In this document: positions 38,471 through 47,495 of the stretch, one piece after another
Position numbering within the stretch: the stretch's first letter is position 1
Layout: the number at the start of each line of letters is the position of its first letter
From: an uncultured Eubacteriaceae bacterium
Lineage (GTDB): Bacteria; Bacillota; Clostridia; Lachnospirales; CAG-274
Length of the DNA: 50,377 bases
NCBI GenBank assembly: GCA_947167715.1
Contig: CAMVJD010000018.1
Span: 1 to 50,377 of the forward strand
Direction: 5' to 3'
Made by a program: the position numbers and the translations under genes
The notes under the pieces: generated by a model
The model's input: the letters and a program-made list of their open reading frames with translations, nothing else
What the model was told of the DNA's origin: nothing
Databases searched by the model: none

Positions 38471-38489
38471 TGATAGCAAATTGATAGCA
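38471..38489 (+). repeat. possible arm-type repeats of element 2
   Basis: TGATAGCA occurs at 38471-38478 and 38482-38489, 11 bases apart, about 60 bases from the guaA end. Spacing and position resemble the arm pairs of element 1. Too short to be sure. Confidence 0.35.
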
Positions 38490-38644
38490 GGCGAGGAAAA
38501 GGGGGAATAAATCAAAAATGAGTTTTTGGTGTTTGTGGGTGTAATGGGTATATATTTTTGGGGTAATTCTTTGTATTATTTTTAATATAACCGATTATAT
38601 AGCGGATGTAAAAAATAAAGGCTGTCGATATGACAGCCTGATGA

Positions 38645-39214
38645 TTAAATGAAACTTTCGGTGTAGTAGGTGTAGACTTCGTCAAGTTTCGGGTAGTCTT
38701 TTTTGGAAAGAATATACCCGCTGGCGTTCAGAACGTCAAACTCCAATTTATAGTGTTTGAACATATTGAAAAATTCTTCTTCGCCGATAATATCGCCGTT
38801 TCGATAGGCGGCGGCTTTCTTGTAAATGTCTTTGATCTTATCAAAATAAATATCCCTTACGAAATAATCTTTTCTGCCCGGCATAAGCGGTTTTGGCTGT
38901 TGGATTATATCGTTAAGATTAATAAACTCCGCGAAACTGTTAAGGTTTAGAGAATATTTTGTTTTAAGTGCTTCAAAGAGTTTGTTGGGGAGCTTGAGGA
39001 CTTCAACGGTATCCGTTCTGCCCAGAAGATAATCCACCGAACAATCAAGATAATCGGCTATTTTTGCGAGGTTATCTGCTTTGGGCATGGATGTTTTCAT
39101 ATTTGACATTGTGTTTGCACCAAGTTCGGTTTCTTGGAGCAAAGTTTTTACCGGAATGTTTTTTGTTTTTGCGAGCTGCTTGATTCTTTCCGCAACTTCT
39201 TGTGAATTATACAT
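38645..39214 (-). CDS. XRE-family repressor of element 2
   Basis: 189 residues. The first 65 form a Cro/CI-type helix-turn-helix (VAERIKQLAKTKNIPVKTLL, ETELGANTMSNMKTSMPKAD, YLDCSVDYLLGRTD). The C-terminal two thirds are helical and not recognised; there is no LexA-type peptidase motif. Transcribed divergently from the excisionase and integrase genes, it probably represses them. Paired 12-base sites (TAAACTTAGAGA and inverted TCTCTATGTTTA) in the intergenic region are candidate operators. Confidence 0.85.
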   Translation of the reverse strand: MYNSQEVAERIKQLAKTKNIPVKTLLQETELGANTMSNMKTSMPKADNLAKIADYLDCSVDYLLGRTDTVEVLKLPNKLFEALKTKYSLNLNSFAEFINLNDIIQQPKPLMPGRKDYFVRDIYFDKIKDIYKKAAAYRNGDIIGEEEFFNMFKHYKLEFDVLNASGYILSKKDYPKLDEVYTYYTESFI

Positions 39215-39284
39215 AAATATACCTCACCAATAGATATATAAAATTATACAATACGACAAAAATCAATAAATTTAAAGAAATTGT

Positions 39285-39377
39285 TTGACAATAACTAAAC
39301 TTAGAGATATAATGGGATTATATTAAATATAGTGAATATAAAACAAATTAACTTAATTTATTGTTTCTCTATGTTTA
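39285..39377 (+). promoter_or_regulatory. rightward consensus promoter with candidate XRE operators
   Basis: TTGACA (39285-39290), 17 bases, TATAAT (39308-39313) is a perfect consensus. TAAACTTAGAGA (39296-39307) fills the spacer and recurs in inverted form as TCTCTATGTTTA (39366-39377) with one mismatch. A repressor bound to the first would block RNA polymerase directly. Confidence 0.65.
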
Positions 39378-39433
39378 ATTATAATATAAAAAATCTATAA
39401 AGTCAACTATTTTTTGAAAAAGGAGGAGTTTTT

Positions 39434-39622
39434 ATGGAAAAGACTTTATTTGTAACTGCACAGGATGTATCGGAAATTATGGGGGTGAGCCTTTCTGTTG
39501 CATATAAGTTGGTGGCATCGCTGAATAAGGAACTTAAAGCAAAGGGTTTTTACACTATCAGCGGTAAGGTAAATCGCCGTTATTTCGAGGAAAAATGCCT
39601 TTACGGAAGCAGCAGCGATTGA
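39434..39622 (+). CDS. small excisionase-like DNA-binding protein
   Basis: 62 residues with a winged-helix pattern: VTAQDVSEIMGVSLSVAYKL then LKAKGFYTISGKVNRRYFEE. Such proteins precede integrases in clostridial elements and are taken to be excisionases or directionality factors. AAGGAGG precedes the ATG. It ends 14 bases before the chosen integrase start. Confidence 0.75.
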   Translation: MEKTLFVTAQDVSEIMGVSLSVAYKLVASLNKELKAKGFYTISGKVNRRYFEEKCLYGSSSD

Positions 39623-39636
39623 AAAGGGGGAGTTAT

Positions 39637-40728
39637 ATGAGTGCACAAAAAGAAAAATTAAACGGAGAGTATACTGGTCGCTGGACTTGTTTCTTCCGTT
39701 ACACCGATTGGCTGGGGAACAGAAAGCAGAAGTTCAAGCGAGGTTTCTCTTCCAAAAAAGAAGCATTGGAGTATGAACGCAGTTTCCTGCAAAAGCATGA
39801 AGAAAGCCTTGATATGGAGTTTTCGGTTTTTGTCGGGAATTATCTTGAGGACATAAAACCGAAGCTGAAATACAATACTTTCGTGACCAAGCAAAATGTA
39901 ATCACAACAAAAATACTGCCGTACTTCAAAAATATGAAGATAAACGAAATAAAGGCGGCACATATATCAAAATGGCAGAATGAGATGTTGGCTTATCGCG
40001 ATAAAAACGGAGAACCCTATTCTCAGGTATATCTCCGCACGATAAGTGCGCAGTTGTCGGCAATATTCAATTATGCGGTCAGATATTACGATCTGCCAAA
40101 AAATCCTGTGCTTACCGCAGGAAAAATGGGCAGGAAAAAGGCAAAGGAAATGAAATTCTGGACAATAGACGAGTACAAGACATTCAGAAAGACCATTGAG
40201 GATGAAAGAATGTACTGTGCTTTTGAAATTTTGTTCTTTACGGGCTGTCGCTGCGGTGAGTTGCTGGCACTCACACCCGCCGATTTTGATTTCAAAAAGC
40301 GGACAATGCGTATAAATAAGTCGTATCAGCGTATAGAAGCACAGGATTATATTACCGATCCCAAAACCGAAAAAAGCAATCGTATTGTAAGCCTGCCGGA
40401 GTTTCTGTCCGATGAGGTGCAGGACTTTATATCATCGCTGTATGGCATAAAGAAAAACGAGCGTATATTCCAGATCACAAAACACGCATTACATAAGGCT
40501 ATGGAGGCGGGCTGTGAAAAATCGGGCGTGAAAAAGATTCGTTTGCACGATACCCGGCATTCGGCTTGTGCTTATATGATAGAAATGGGTTTTTCGCCCG
40601 TTGCCATTGCCGAAAGGCTGGGTCACGAATCTATCGAGATAACCTATAATTATGCACATTTATATCCGTCAAAACAGGCCGAAATAGCAGAAAAAATAAA
40701 TGATTTAGAGGAAAACGGCAATGAGTGA
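39637..40728 (+). CDS. int: tyrosine recombinase / integrase of element 2
   Basis: 363 residues from MSAQKEKLNGEYT, because GGGGGAG lies just upstream; an ATG 14 codons earlier is inside the previous gene. Arm-binding N-terminus (GRWTCFFRYTDWLGNRKQKF), SAM-like core-binding domain and catalytic domain with Arg in FTGCRCGELLAL, His/Arg in LHDTRHSACAYM, His in LGHESIEITY and Tyr in NYAHLYP. Only distantly related to the element 1 integrase. Overlaps the next gene by eight bases. Confidence 0.92.
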   Translation: MSAQKEKLNGEYTGRWTCFFRYTDWLGNRKQKFKRGFSSKKEALEYERSFLQKHEESLDMEFSVFVGNYLEDIKPKLKYNTFVTKQNVITTKILPYFKNMKINEIKAAHISKWQNEMLAYRDKNGEPYSQVYLRTISAQLSAIFNYAVRYYDLPKNPVLTAGKMGRKKAKEMKFWTIDEYKTFRKTIEDERMYCAFEILFFTGCRCGELLALTPADFDFKKRTMRINKSYQRIEAQDYITDPKTEKSNRIVSLPEFLSDEVQDFISSLYGIKKNERIFQITKHALHKAMEAGCEKSGVKKIRLHDTRHSACAYMIEMGFSPVAIAERLGHESIEITYNYAHLYPSKQAEIAEKINDLEENGNE

Positions 40729-41056
40729 AAAAGTGCGTGACCGCAAAAACCACTGGCGTGCAATAACCGTTGCTTTTCGGGCATCACCCGAAGAAAATGA
40801 ACTTTTAAACCGCAAAGTGTATATCTGCGGCATTACAAAACAGCAGTATATTATCGACAGACTTCTTGAAGATAAAGTGCGTGTTGTGGTAAACAGGAAA
40901 GTTTTAAACAGGCTTTCGGAAAGGCTTGCAGTTCTGACTGATACAATTCATACGGCATTGCAAGCAGGCACACTTGACGATGTAAGTGCGGATGAACTTA
41001 AATTCATATTGAATATTTTAAAAGAAATTCAGCGAGAGGAGGAAAAATTCAAATGA
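40721..41056 (+). CDS. ribbon-helix-helix-like mobilisation/plasmid protein
   Basis: 111 residues. The N-terminal half (AITVAFRASPEENELLNRKV then TKQQYIIDRLLEDKV) has the strand-helix-helix pattern of relaxosome or plasmid-control RHH proteins. The C-terminal half is helical. Such genes are common between integrase and HTH genes in clostridial mobilisable elements. It overlaps genes on both sides, so it is part of one transcript. Confidence 0.6.
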   Translation: MSEKVRDRKNHWRAITVAFRASPEENELLNRKVYICGITKQQYIIDRLLEDKVRVVVNRKVLNRLSERLAVLTDTIHTALQAGTLDDVSADELKFILNILKEIQREEEKFK

Positions 41057-41907
41057 GTACGGACATTATCAAGCGTACCGGCATAAACAGCAAGGGGTTC
41101 GGGACAATCCCGAAGCTCGTTATGACGGACAGGAATATTTCTGCCTCGGCAAAGGCGATATATGCTTATCTTTGCAGTTTCAGCGGAGCAGGTGAAAGCT
41201 GTTTTCCCGGTAAAGACAGAATGAGTGCCGATCTGGGAATCTCCAAAGATACGCTCACAAAGTACATAAAACAGCTTGTTTCGGCGGGCTATATATCGGT
41301 GGAACAGAAAAAAGCAGGCGGCAAGTTTTCGCATAATGTTTATATCATTTTTGACAGCATTGAACCGAACCCCGAATTTACCGAGTCGGAAAATTTCGGA
41401 CACGAGAAAATCGGGCACGAGAATTTCGGGTCCGAGAAAACCGTGCCCGAAGATTTAGCCCCTATAAATAACAATAACAAAATAAACAGTTTTAAAAATA
41501 ACAGTACGAATACTAACAATCTATCTATCAATGATGGGTCGGTTGATGATATTGCAAAGTACAGAGATTTGATAAAGCAAAATATCGGCTATGAAACTCT
41601 TATTTTGCCCGATCAGCATAACGATATTTCAAGGCTTGATGAAATCGTCGAGATAATGACCGAAACGGTAGTTTTGAACAAAAATCCTGTTATTATCGAT
41701 AAAAACAGCGTACCCGCAGAGTTGGTAAAGAGCAGGTTTTTAAAACTCGGTTTTGAGGATATATGCTATGTGCTTGATGCAACAAGTAAAAACACTGCAA
41801 AAATCGGGAATATAAGGGGCTATCTGATAAGTACGCTGTATAATTCATACACCAGTAAAAATAATTATATAAATGCCGAGGTCATGCACGATCTTTATGG
41901 CACATAA
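41053..41907 (+). CDS. helix-turn-helix protein, replication-initiator-like
   Basis: 284 residues. Residues 15-95 form a winged helix: GTIPKLVMTDRNISASAKAI, YAYLCSFSGAGESCFPGKDR, MSADLGISKDTLTKYIKQLV. This is the helix_turn_helix_36-type domain found in initiators of clostridial mobile elements. A charged, Asn-rich linker follows, then a C-terminal region of about 130 residues. Overlaps the previous gene by four bases. Whether it starts replication of an excised circle is unknown. Confidence 0.7.
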   Translation: MSTDIIKRTGINSKGFGTIPKLVMTDRNISASAKAIYAYLCSFSGAGESCFPGKDRMSADLGISKDTLTKYIKQLVSAGYISVEQKKAGGKFSHNVYIIFDSIEPNPEFTESENFGHEKIGHENFGSEKTVPEDLAPINNNNKINSFKNNSTNTNNLSINDGSVDDIAKYRDLIKQNIGYETLILPDQHNDISRLDEIVEIMTETVVLNKNPVIIDKNSVPAELVKSRFLKLGFEDICYVLDATSKNTAKIGNIRGYLISTLYNSYTSKNNYINAEVMHDLYGT

Positions 41908-41921
41908 GAAAAGGGGATAAA

Positions 41922-42389
41922 ATGGGGAGATACAGAGACCAAAGAATAACCGTCAGATTGACGGAGCACGAAAAGGAGATTTTATACCGACAGATGAAAC
42001 GTGCGGGGAACAGAAACGTGTCGGACTTTATAATGACAGCAGTATGTACGCACCGATCGACAGTTATTGACACTTCGCCGATATTGGAGATAAAGGGCGA
42101 GCTGAGCCGTATCGGCAACAACGTGAACCAGATAGCAAAGGTGGCAAACACTACGCACAGTATTTTTGCGGAAGATGTGGAGAAGCTGAAAGGTGAATTA
42201 AATGCGGTGCGCGACCTTGTTGAAAAGGCTTTCGGAATGTGTATTGAGGGAAGGAGAATGGATATTGGCATACATGAAAATAGTGCCGATAAAGACGAAC
42301 ACACATTTGCACCCGTATGTCAAGCTATAACTAAAAATATTTTTATCTTTTTTGTTAAAGTGTCAATGATTGGTTACACTTTTTTATAG
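41922..42389 (+). CDS. mobC: MobC-type relaxosome protein, possibly with foreign C-terminus
   Basis: 155 residues. RHH start RDQRITVRLTEHEKEILYRQ, and the MobC signature LSRIGNNVNQIAKVANTT. It helps a relaxase melt oriT. The next relaxase frame starts inside its 3' end. The last 20 residues or so (NIFIFFVKVSMIGYTFL) are hydrophobic and lie beyond the point where the relaxase is cut, so they are probably read from inserted DNA. Confidence 0.78.
   Translation: MGRYRDQRITVRLTEHEKEILYRQMKRAGNRNVSDFIMTAVCTHRSTVIDTSPILEIKGELSRIGNNVNQIAKVANTTHSIFAEDVEKLKGELNAVRDLVEKAFGMCIEGRRMDIGIHENSADKDEHTFAPVCQAITKNIFIFFVKVSMIGYTFL
42265..42330 (+). pseudogene. first 21 codons of a truncated relaxase
   Basis: A TTG start eight bases after AAGGAG reads MAYMKIVPIKTNTHLHPYVKL and stops. 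It matches the beginning of the element 1 relaxase (MAYVKLSQIKSEGYL) and the normal gene order mobC-relaxase. The rest of the gene is missing, replaced by the serine-recombinase unit. Confidence 0.7.
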
Positions 42390-43907
42390 CAGCACATCTT
42401 CAAATTCTTTAACTTTCCACTCGACCTTAACACTTTCATCGGGATAAACGAACACTTTTTCAATCAGTGTATCAGCCAGTGACTGTGTTAAGGTATCTGC
42501 GTTTTCAACTTCTTTTATGATTTTCAGCAGCTTATTTTTTGTTATATTCTCGGAAGTAATACTATTGGCGTTTTCTTGCAGTGTCTTATATTGCTGTTTA
42601 TATATACGCATTTCTTCGTTGCATTGCTCTTTACGCTGCTTAAACTCGTCAACAGTAATTTCTTCCGACACTAACATTTCATAAAGGTGCTGTTTTTCTT
42701 GCTGAAATTCGGATATTTTCATTTCAATACTTGATAATGGATCATTGCTAACAGCGGCTACATATGATTCAGCCATATTGTCTGATAATTTTTGAGTTTG
42801 TTTTAGAATAATATCAAACACGGATCTATGTAAATCATCTTCCGAAATTATCATTTGATAGCAGAGTTCGGTATCATCTGCCGTTGTATATTCGCATAGA
42901 AACACAGGCATTTTGTTTTTTCTGTATCTCATTGCGTGGTTGCAACATCCACAAAAAATTTTTTTGCGGAGAGGGTATATATGAGTCCTGTTCGTTTTCT
43001 TCTTGAACGTTAGCTTTGTTTCATTAGCCTTGCGGAATATTTCTTCCGAAACAATAGCCGGATGATGATTGGAGATTTTTATCCATTCACTTTCATCACG
43101 CTTCACGGTACGTTTGCTTCCGACATCTATAACACGCTGTTTACACATAACAAACATACCCATATATATTTCGTTTGCCACAAGCTGTCTGACTGCCGAT
43201 GGATTCCAATACTTTGCATCGGGATTTAGATAGCCTGTCTTACCCCGCGCCGCTTTATGCTGTGCAGGTGTCGGAATATTCTTTTCAAAAAGTACCTTTG
43301 TAATATACGGAGCAGATTTGCCCTCAATAGTAAGGTCAAATATCATTCGTACCACATCGGCAACACTTTCATCTATGACAGGTTTTCCGTCTTCGCCCGA
43401 TATGTAGCCATAAGGATAATTGCCTGCATTATATTCACCACGGCGCATTTTTGTATACTTTGCAGATTTTGTTTTCATGGAAAGATCGCGGCTGTAATAC
43501 TCATTTACAAGATATTTGAACGCAACTTCCATACCACCCGTATCACCTTTGTGTTCGGCACTGTCAAATTGATCACTAACAGAAATAAATCTGACATTAT
43601 ACAGCGGAAATACCTGCTGTGTAAAATATCCTACTTCTATACTGTTTCGCCCGAACCTTGAAAAATCCTTTACCAATATGCAGTTTATTTTATAATTCTG
43701 CACATCCGTCAAAAGTTCCTGCACCGCAGGTCTTTCAAAGTTTGTGCCGCTGTAACCGTTATCAACATATTCGATTATCTTAACATCTTCCGCAAGATTT
43801 TCGGCATATTTGTTTAATAACAGCCTTTGTGATTCTATACTCATACTTTCGACCTTTGTATCTTCGATAGATAGCCGCAGATATACTGCAACAACATATT
43901 TAGCCAT
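42384..43907 (-). CDS. large serine recombinase 3 of a tandem trio
   Basis: 507 residues from MAKYVVAVYLRLS (GAGGTG upstream). The resolvase domain has the nucleophile Ser at 13 and the DFSRFGRNSIEVG motif. Then come a recombinase domain, a zinc ribbon (IFCGCCNHAM ... FLCEYTTADDTELC) and a coiled coil (FQQEKQHLYEMLVSEEITVD-like). The domain order is that of TnpX/large serine integrases. Its start overlaps the end of recombinase 2 by eight bases, so all three are one transcript. It is the last gene; it ends at the presumed boundary with the mobilisation block. Confidence 0.92.
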   Translation of the reverse strand: MAKYVVAVYLRLSIEDTKVESMSIESQRLLLNKYAENLAEDVKIIEYVDNGYSGTNFERPAVQELLTDVQNYKINCILVKDFSRFGRNSIEVGYFTQQVFPLYNVRFISVSDQFDSAEHKGDTGGMEVAFKYLVNEYYSRDLSMKTKSAKYTKMRRGEYNAGNYPYGYISGEDGKPVIDESVADVVRMIFDLTIEGKSAPYITKVLFEKNIPTPAQHKAARGKTGYLNPDAKYWNPSAVRQLVANEIYMGMFVMCKQRVIDVGSKRTVKRDESEWIKISNHHPAIVSEEIFRKANETKLTFKKKTNRTHIYPLRKKIFCGCCNHAMRYRKNKMPVFLCEYTTADDTELCYQMIISEDDLHRSVFDIILKQTQKLSDNMAESYVAAVSNDPLSSIEMKISEFQQEKQHLYEMLVSEEITVDEFKQRKEQCNEEMRIYKQQYKTLQENANSITSENITKNKLLKIIKEVENADTLTQSLADTLIEKVFVYPDESVKVEWKVKEFEDVLL

Positions 43908-45534
43908 TTGTTTGCACCTCGCTTTCAAATTCATTTTCAAAGTTATAGGTTATCTCTACACGCTTACCTTTATATGTCACTATTTTGGAAATAAGTTTGT
44001 CGATTATCTCCTTTGTGAATTTGCCGCTGTCAAAAAGCAATTCCAAAGCCCTATCCATTTCGCAATAACGTGTATATTCGTTCTCGGCTGCGGTACGCTG
44101 CTTTTCGACCTCGTGGATACGTTTTACCGCTTCGCTTATTTTTTCACCGTAATCCTTACGCATTGTTTGGTATTCTTCGGGTAATATTATTCCATTTACC
44201 AAATTTTCATACAAACTGCTTAAAAAGTTTTGGTTTTGGGATATGAATGTTTTTAACCGTTTTATTTCCATAGTGATCTCGGCGGTTTTGGGTTGGTCTT
44301 GTATAGAAGCGGTGAATATATCCTTGTTTTCAATCAATACACTTGCTTGTGCTTTTAGTGATGCCATTATTACTTGCAATAATTCATCTTCGTAAATAAT
44401 GCCGTTCTCGCAACCACCGCGCTGATATCTTTGGTTGGTAAGGCAGTAAAAATGATATTTACCCGAACGGCTGTCTCTGTGCCTGTGCAACGATCTTCCG
44501 CAATGACCGCAGAATATTTTTCCCTTAAATATATTTTCGGTATAAGGTATTATTGTTTTTTGTTTGCTTTTATTTTTCAAGGCTTGCAAACGCTCCTGTG
44601 CCTTATCAAACAATTCTTGTGAGATAATCGCTTCGTGGGTGTTTTCAACAACTATCCACTTGCTCTTATCCTGCAGCGACTGTTTATGTGCTATTGTGTC
44701 GGTCTTGCCCTGTACCAGCTTACCTGTATATGTTTCCTGTTCAAGAATATTCCTGACAGTATAGCTTGTCCAACTGTTTTGCCCAACAGATTTCTTTGAA
44801 GTAATATAACCTTTATTATATCCGTATACGCTGGGTGTTGGAATACTTCTTGCCCCAAGCTGTAAACATATCTCATTTGTTGACATACCGCCCACAAACC
44901 ATTCAAAAACCATTTTTACTACGGGCGCAGTTTCGGAATTGACTATCAGTTTATGGCAATCGTTTGGGTCTTTAAGATAGCCGTAACGCGGTCTTGCACT
45001 TACATATTGCCCCTCACGCATAGCTTGTCTTGCCTGCGTCTTTATCTTCTTGCCTATATCCAAAGCATAGGCTTCATTTATGATATTTTTAAGGCATATC
45101 ATAAGGCTGTCATTGCTTTTGAGATTATCGGTGTCTATATCATCATTTACGGCAATGAAACGAATTTTATGTTCGGGGAAAAATCTCTCGATATAAAATC
45201 CCGTATCTATGATATTTCTGCCAAGCCTTGAAAGGTCTTTCACGATAACACAATCAATACTGCCTGCGCTTATATCGTCAAGCATACGCTGAAATTCAGG
45301 TCTTTTAAATGTAGTCCCGCTGATGCCGTTGTCGATATATGTACCCGCAGGCTTCATATTCGGATGCTGTGCGATATAATCATCAAGTATCAGCTTTTGG
45401 TTTTCAATGGAATTGCCCTTATTATGGCTATCTTCAACCGATAATCTTATATACTGTGCTGTCCTGATATATATTGCTGTTTTTATTTCGGGTTCATTGA
45501 TTACTGCAATATTCTTTCTGCTTTTTCTTGCCAT
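43900..45534 (-). CDS. large serine recombinase 2 of a tandem trio
   Basis: 544 residues. A 24-residue extension precedes the catalytic domain; Ser is at about 32 (AQYIRLSVEDSHNKGNSIEN) with DLSRLGRNIIDTG and the zinc ribbon KIFCGHCGRSLHRHRD. A C-terminal coiled coil carries RIHEVEKQRTAAENEYTRY. All catalytic residues visible are intact. Its start codon directly abuts the stop of recombinase 1. Confidence 0.92.
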   Translation of the reverse strand: MARKSRKNIAVINEPEIKTAIYIRTAQYIRLSVEDSHNKGNSIENQKLILDDYIAQHPNMKPAGTYIDNGISGTTFKRPEFQRMLDDISAGSIDCVIVKDLSRLGRNIIDTGFYIERFFPEHKIRFIAVNDDIDTDNLKSNDSLMICLKNIINEAYALDIGKKIKTQARQAMREGQYVSARPRYGYLKDPNDCHKLIVNSETAPVVKMVFEWFVGGMSTNEICLQLGARSIPTPSVYGYNKGYITSKKSVGQNSWTSYTVRNILEQETYTGKLVQGKTDTIAHKQSLQDKSKWIVVENTHEAIISQELFDKAQERLQALKNKSKQKTIIPYTENIFKGKIFCGHCGRSLHRHRDSRSGKYHFYCLTNQRYQRGGCENGIIYEDELLQVIMASLKAQASVLIENKDIFTASIQDQPKTAEITMEIKRLKTFISQNQNFLSSLYENLVNGIILPEEYQTMRKDYGEKISEAVKRIHEVEKQRTAAENEYTRYCEMDRALELLFDSGKFTKEIIDKLISKIVTYKGKRVEITYNFENEFESEVQTNG

Positions 45535-47148
45535 TTATACCGCCTCCGTCATATTTTCAACTTCCGATAACATACGCTTGTAGTCATCATCGAAATTAAA
45601 TGTTATCTGCAAATATTTCTTATCGAATATTGTTATATTTAAAATAAGCTGAACAATGGTGCTTCGGTCAAGTTCCTCAACATCCGCAAAACGCTTGAAA
45701 TGCTCAGTCCATAAAGCCTTTTTAGAAGTATTGTTTAAACGCTCGTCAAGCTCCTGTTCCAACTTTTCCAATACATCTCGTAATTGCTGTTCATCTTTTG
45801 AATACGCCGTTTTTAAGGCTTTATAATCATCTTTATCGAGAATACCCGAAACGAAGTTTTCATATAAAGCGGCTTTATATTCAGATTTCTTTTTTATTTG
45901 GCTTTGAATTTCCTCAATCTGCATTTTTATTTTCCTGCACATATCGGAGTTTATCGCCTGTATATCAATATTTTTTAAAATATCATCAAGCGAGATAACA
46001 TTTTTGATATGTTCTTTTATTATATCACTGACACATTTTATCAAATCGGCTTCTTTTATCATATTTCCGCCTGTACAGCCGTTTTTCTTTCCTGTCGGGC
46101 AGTAATAATAAAAATATTTATTGCCTTTGTGGGTGACGGTCTTGCGTGTCATACGGTTTCCACAGCAGCCGCATATAAGAATACCCGAAAACAAATGCAG
46201 CTTATCCTTTTCGGGAGATATTCTTGTATCCATTTGCATAAGCCTTTGCACAAGGTCAAAACTCTGCTTGTCAATAATAGCTTCGTGTGCGTTTTCCGTA
46301 ACGAATATTTCATCAACGGTACGGGCTACAATTTTTTTGATTTTATAGTTTGGTGTTCCGACCTTACCCTGAATAAGTTTGCCCGTGTATACTTCATCTT
46401 TTAAAATCCTGATGATCGTTGTCACCGACCACTTTGAATTTTCTTTATCACAGTAACCGTTTCTTGGCAAAGGAATATTTCTGTCTTTTTTATATTCTCG
46501 TGGGGAAAGTACACCCATATCGTTAAGCTGTCCTGCAATCCTGTCCGCACTCATACCATTGATACGCATTTTAAATATATCCTTTACAATTCCTGCGGCA
46601 TATCCATCAATGACAAGTTTATTATTGTTATCATCAGCCTTTTTGTAGCCGTAAACAGGTGTTGCACCTACATAATCACCATTCTTGCGCTTTATGTTCA
46701 ATGCAGTTCTTGTTTTTACGGAAATATCGCGGCAATATTCGTCATTCATAACTCCCTTAAAAGACACCGATAAATCATTGGCAACTGCTTCTTTCGCCGT
46801 ATCAATGTTATCATTTATGGCTATGAAACGAACACCCAGTGCGGGGAAAATCCTGCGTAAGTATGTGAAGGTCTCGTTGTATTCTCGACCAAGCCTTGAA
46901 AGGTCTTTTACAATAACGCAGTTTATTTTACCGCTTTTAATATCGTCCATCATTTCTTTAAATGCCGGGCGGTCGAATACGATGCCCGAATAGCCATCGT
47001 CAACCTTGACATCAACAACTTCTATATCGGGATTTCTTTGTACATATTCCTCGATATATTTCTTTTGATTTGTAATGCTGTCACTTTCGCAGGTCTTGTC
47101 ATCCGTATACGAAAGGCGCACATAATTTACAGCATAGTATTTTGGCAT
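45535..47148 (-). CDS. large serine recombinase 1 of a tandem trio
   Basis: 537 residues. Ser 13 in YAVNYVRLSYTDDKTCESDS, DLSRLGREYNETF, recombinase domain, zinc ribbon LICGCCGNRMTRKT ... YYYCPTGKKNGC and coiled-coil C-terminus. First gene of the trio. The AAGGAGG ribosome binding site is in the 3' arm of a long leader hairpin (47152-47200), so its translation may be controlled. Confidence 0.92.
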   Translation of the reverse strand: MPKYYAVNYVRLSYTDDKTCESDSITNQKKYIEEYVQRNPDIEVVDVKVDDGYSGIVFDRPAFKEMMDDIKSGKINCVIVKDLSRLGREYNETFTYLRRIFPALGVRFIAINDNIDTAKEAVANDLSVSFKGVMNDEYCRDISVKTRTALNIKRKNGDYVGATPVYGYKKADDNNNKLVIDGYAAGIVKDIFKMRINGMSADRIAGQLNDMGVLSPREYKKDRNIPLPRNGYCDKENSKWSVTTIIRILKDEVYTGKLIQGKVGTPNYKIKKIVARTVDEIFVTENAHEAIIDKQSFDLVQRLMQMDTRISPEKDKLHLFSGILICGCCGNRMTRKTVTHKGNKYFYYYCPTGKKNGCTGGNMIKEADLIKCVSDIIKEHIKNVISLDDILKNIDIQAINSDMCRKIKMQIEEIQSQIKKKSEYKAALYENFVSGILDKDDYKALKTAYSKDEQQLRDVLEKLEQELDERLNNTSKKALWTEHFKRFADVEELDRSTIVQLILNITIFDKKYLQITFNFDDDYKRMLSEVENMTEAV

Positions 47149-47151
47149 AAA

Positions 47152-47200
47152 AAAACCTCCTTAAATTTTACGGCATAGTCCCGCAAAATCAAGGAGTTTT
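47152..47200 (-). promoter_or_regulatory. hairpin hiding the ribosome binding site of recombinase 1
   Basis: On the transcript strand AAAACTCCTT and then TTTTGCGG pair with CCGTAAAA and AAGGAGGTTTT, about 20 pairs with two bulges and a loop near CTATG. The AAGGAGG used by recombinase 1 is inside the stem. It could be an RNA switch, or equally an inverted-repeat recombination site next to the recombinase gene. Confidence 0.55.
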
Positions 47201-47270
47201 GAAATAATCATATTCAGTTCTTTTTCCAAGATTTATTCTAACATAAGATTGCGGAATATGCAACTGTTTT

Positions 47271-47495
47271 TTACGAAATATTTTTAAATATGTTTTGCAG
47301 GCGATCTTCATAAGTCAGACCGTTTGCAGAATATCGCGATTCTATAACAAAGTCACCACATTTGTACCGATACGGATCTTTTATCTGTTTTATAAATTCT
47401 TTGATGCGTTCTTTTTTACTCAATTCCTTGTCAATATTGACATCGTTTATATCTGCCAAAGAATCGGCAGGCAGCATTAAAATTTTATTTTCCAT
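47271..47495 (-). CDS. small conserved protein (DUF6870-like)
   Basis: 74 residues, charged and soluble: LADINDVNIDKELSKKERIK, EFIKQIKDPYRYKCGDFVIE. Proteins of this pattern (SxxERIxxFIxQIxxPYxYxCGD) are common next to serine recombinases in clostridial elements and are annotated DUF6870; the function is unknown. GAAAGGA precedes the ATG. It lies 122 bases upstream of the recombinase trio in the same direction, with the hairpin between. Confidence 0.72.
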   Translation of the reverse strand: MENKILMLPADSLADINDVNIDKELSKKERIKEFIKQIKDPYRYKCGDFVIESRYSANGLTYEDRLQNIFKNIS

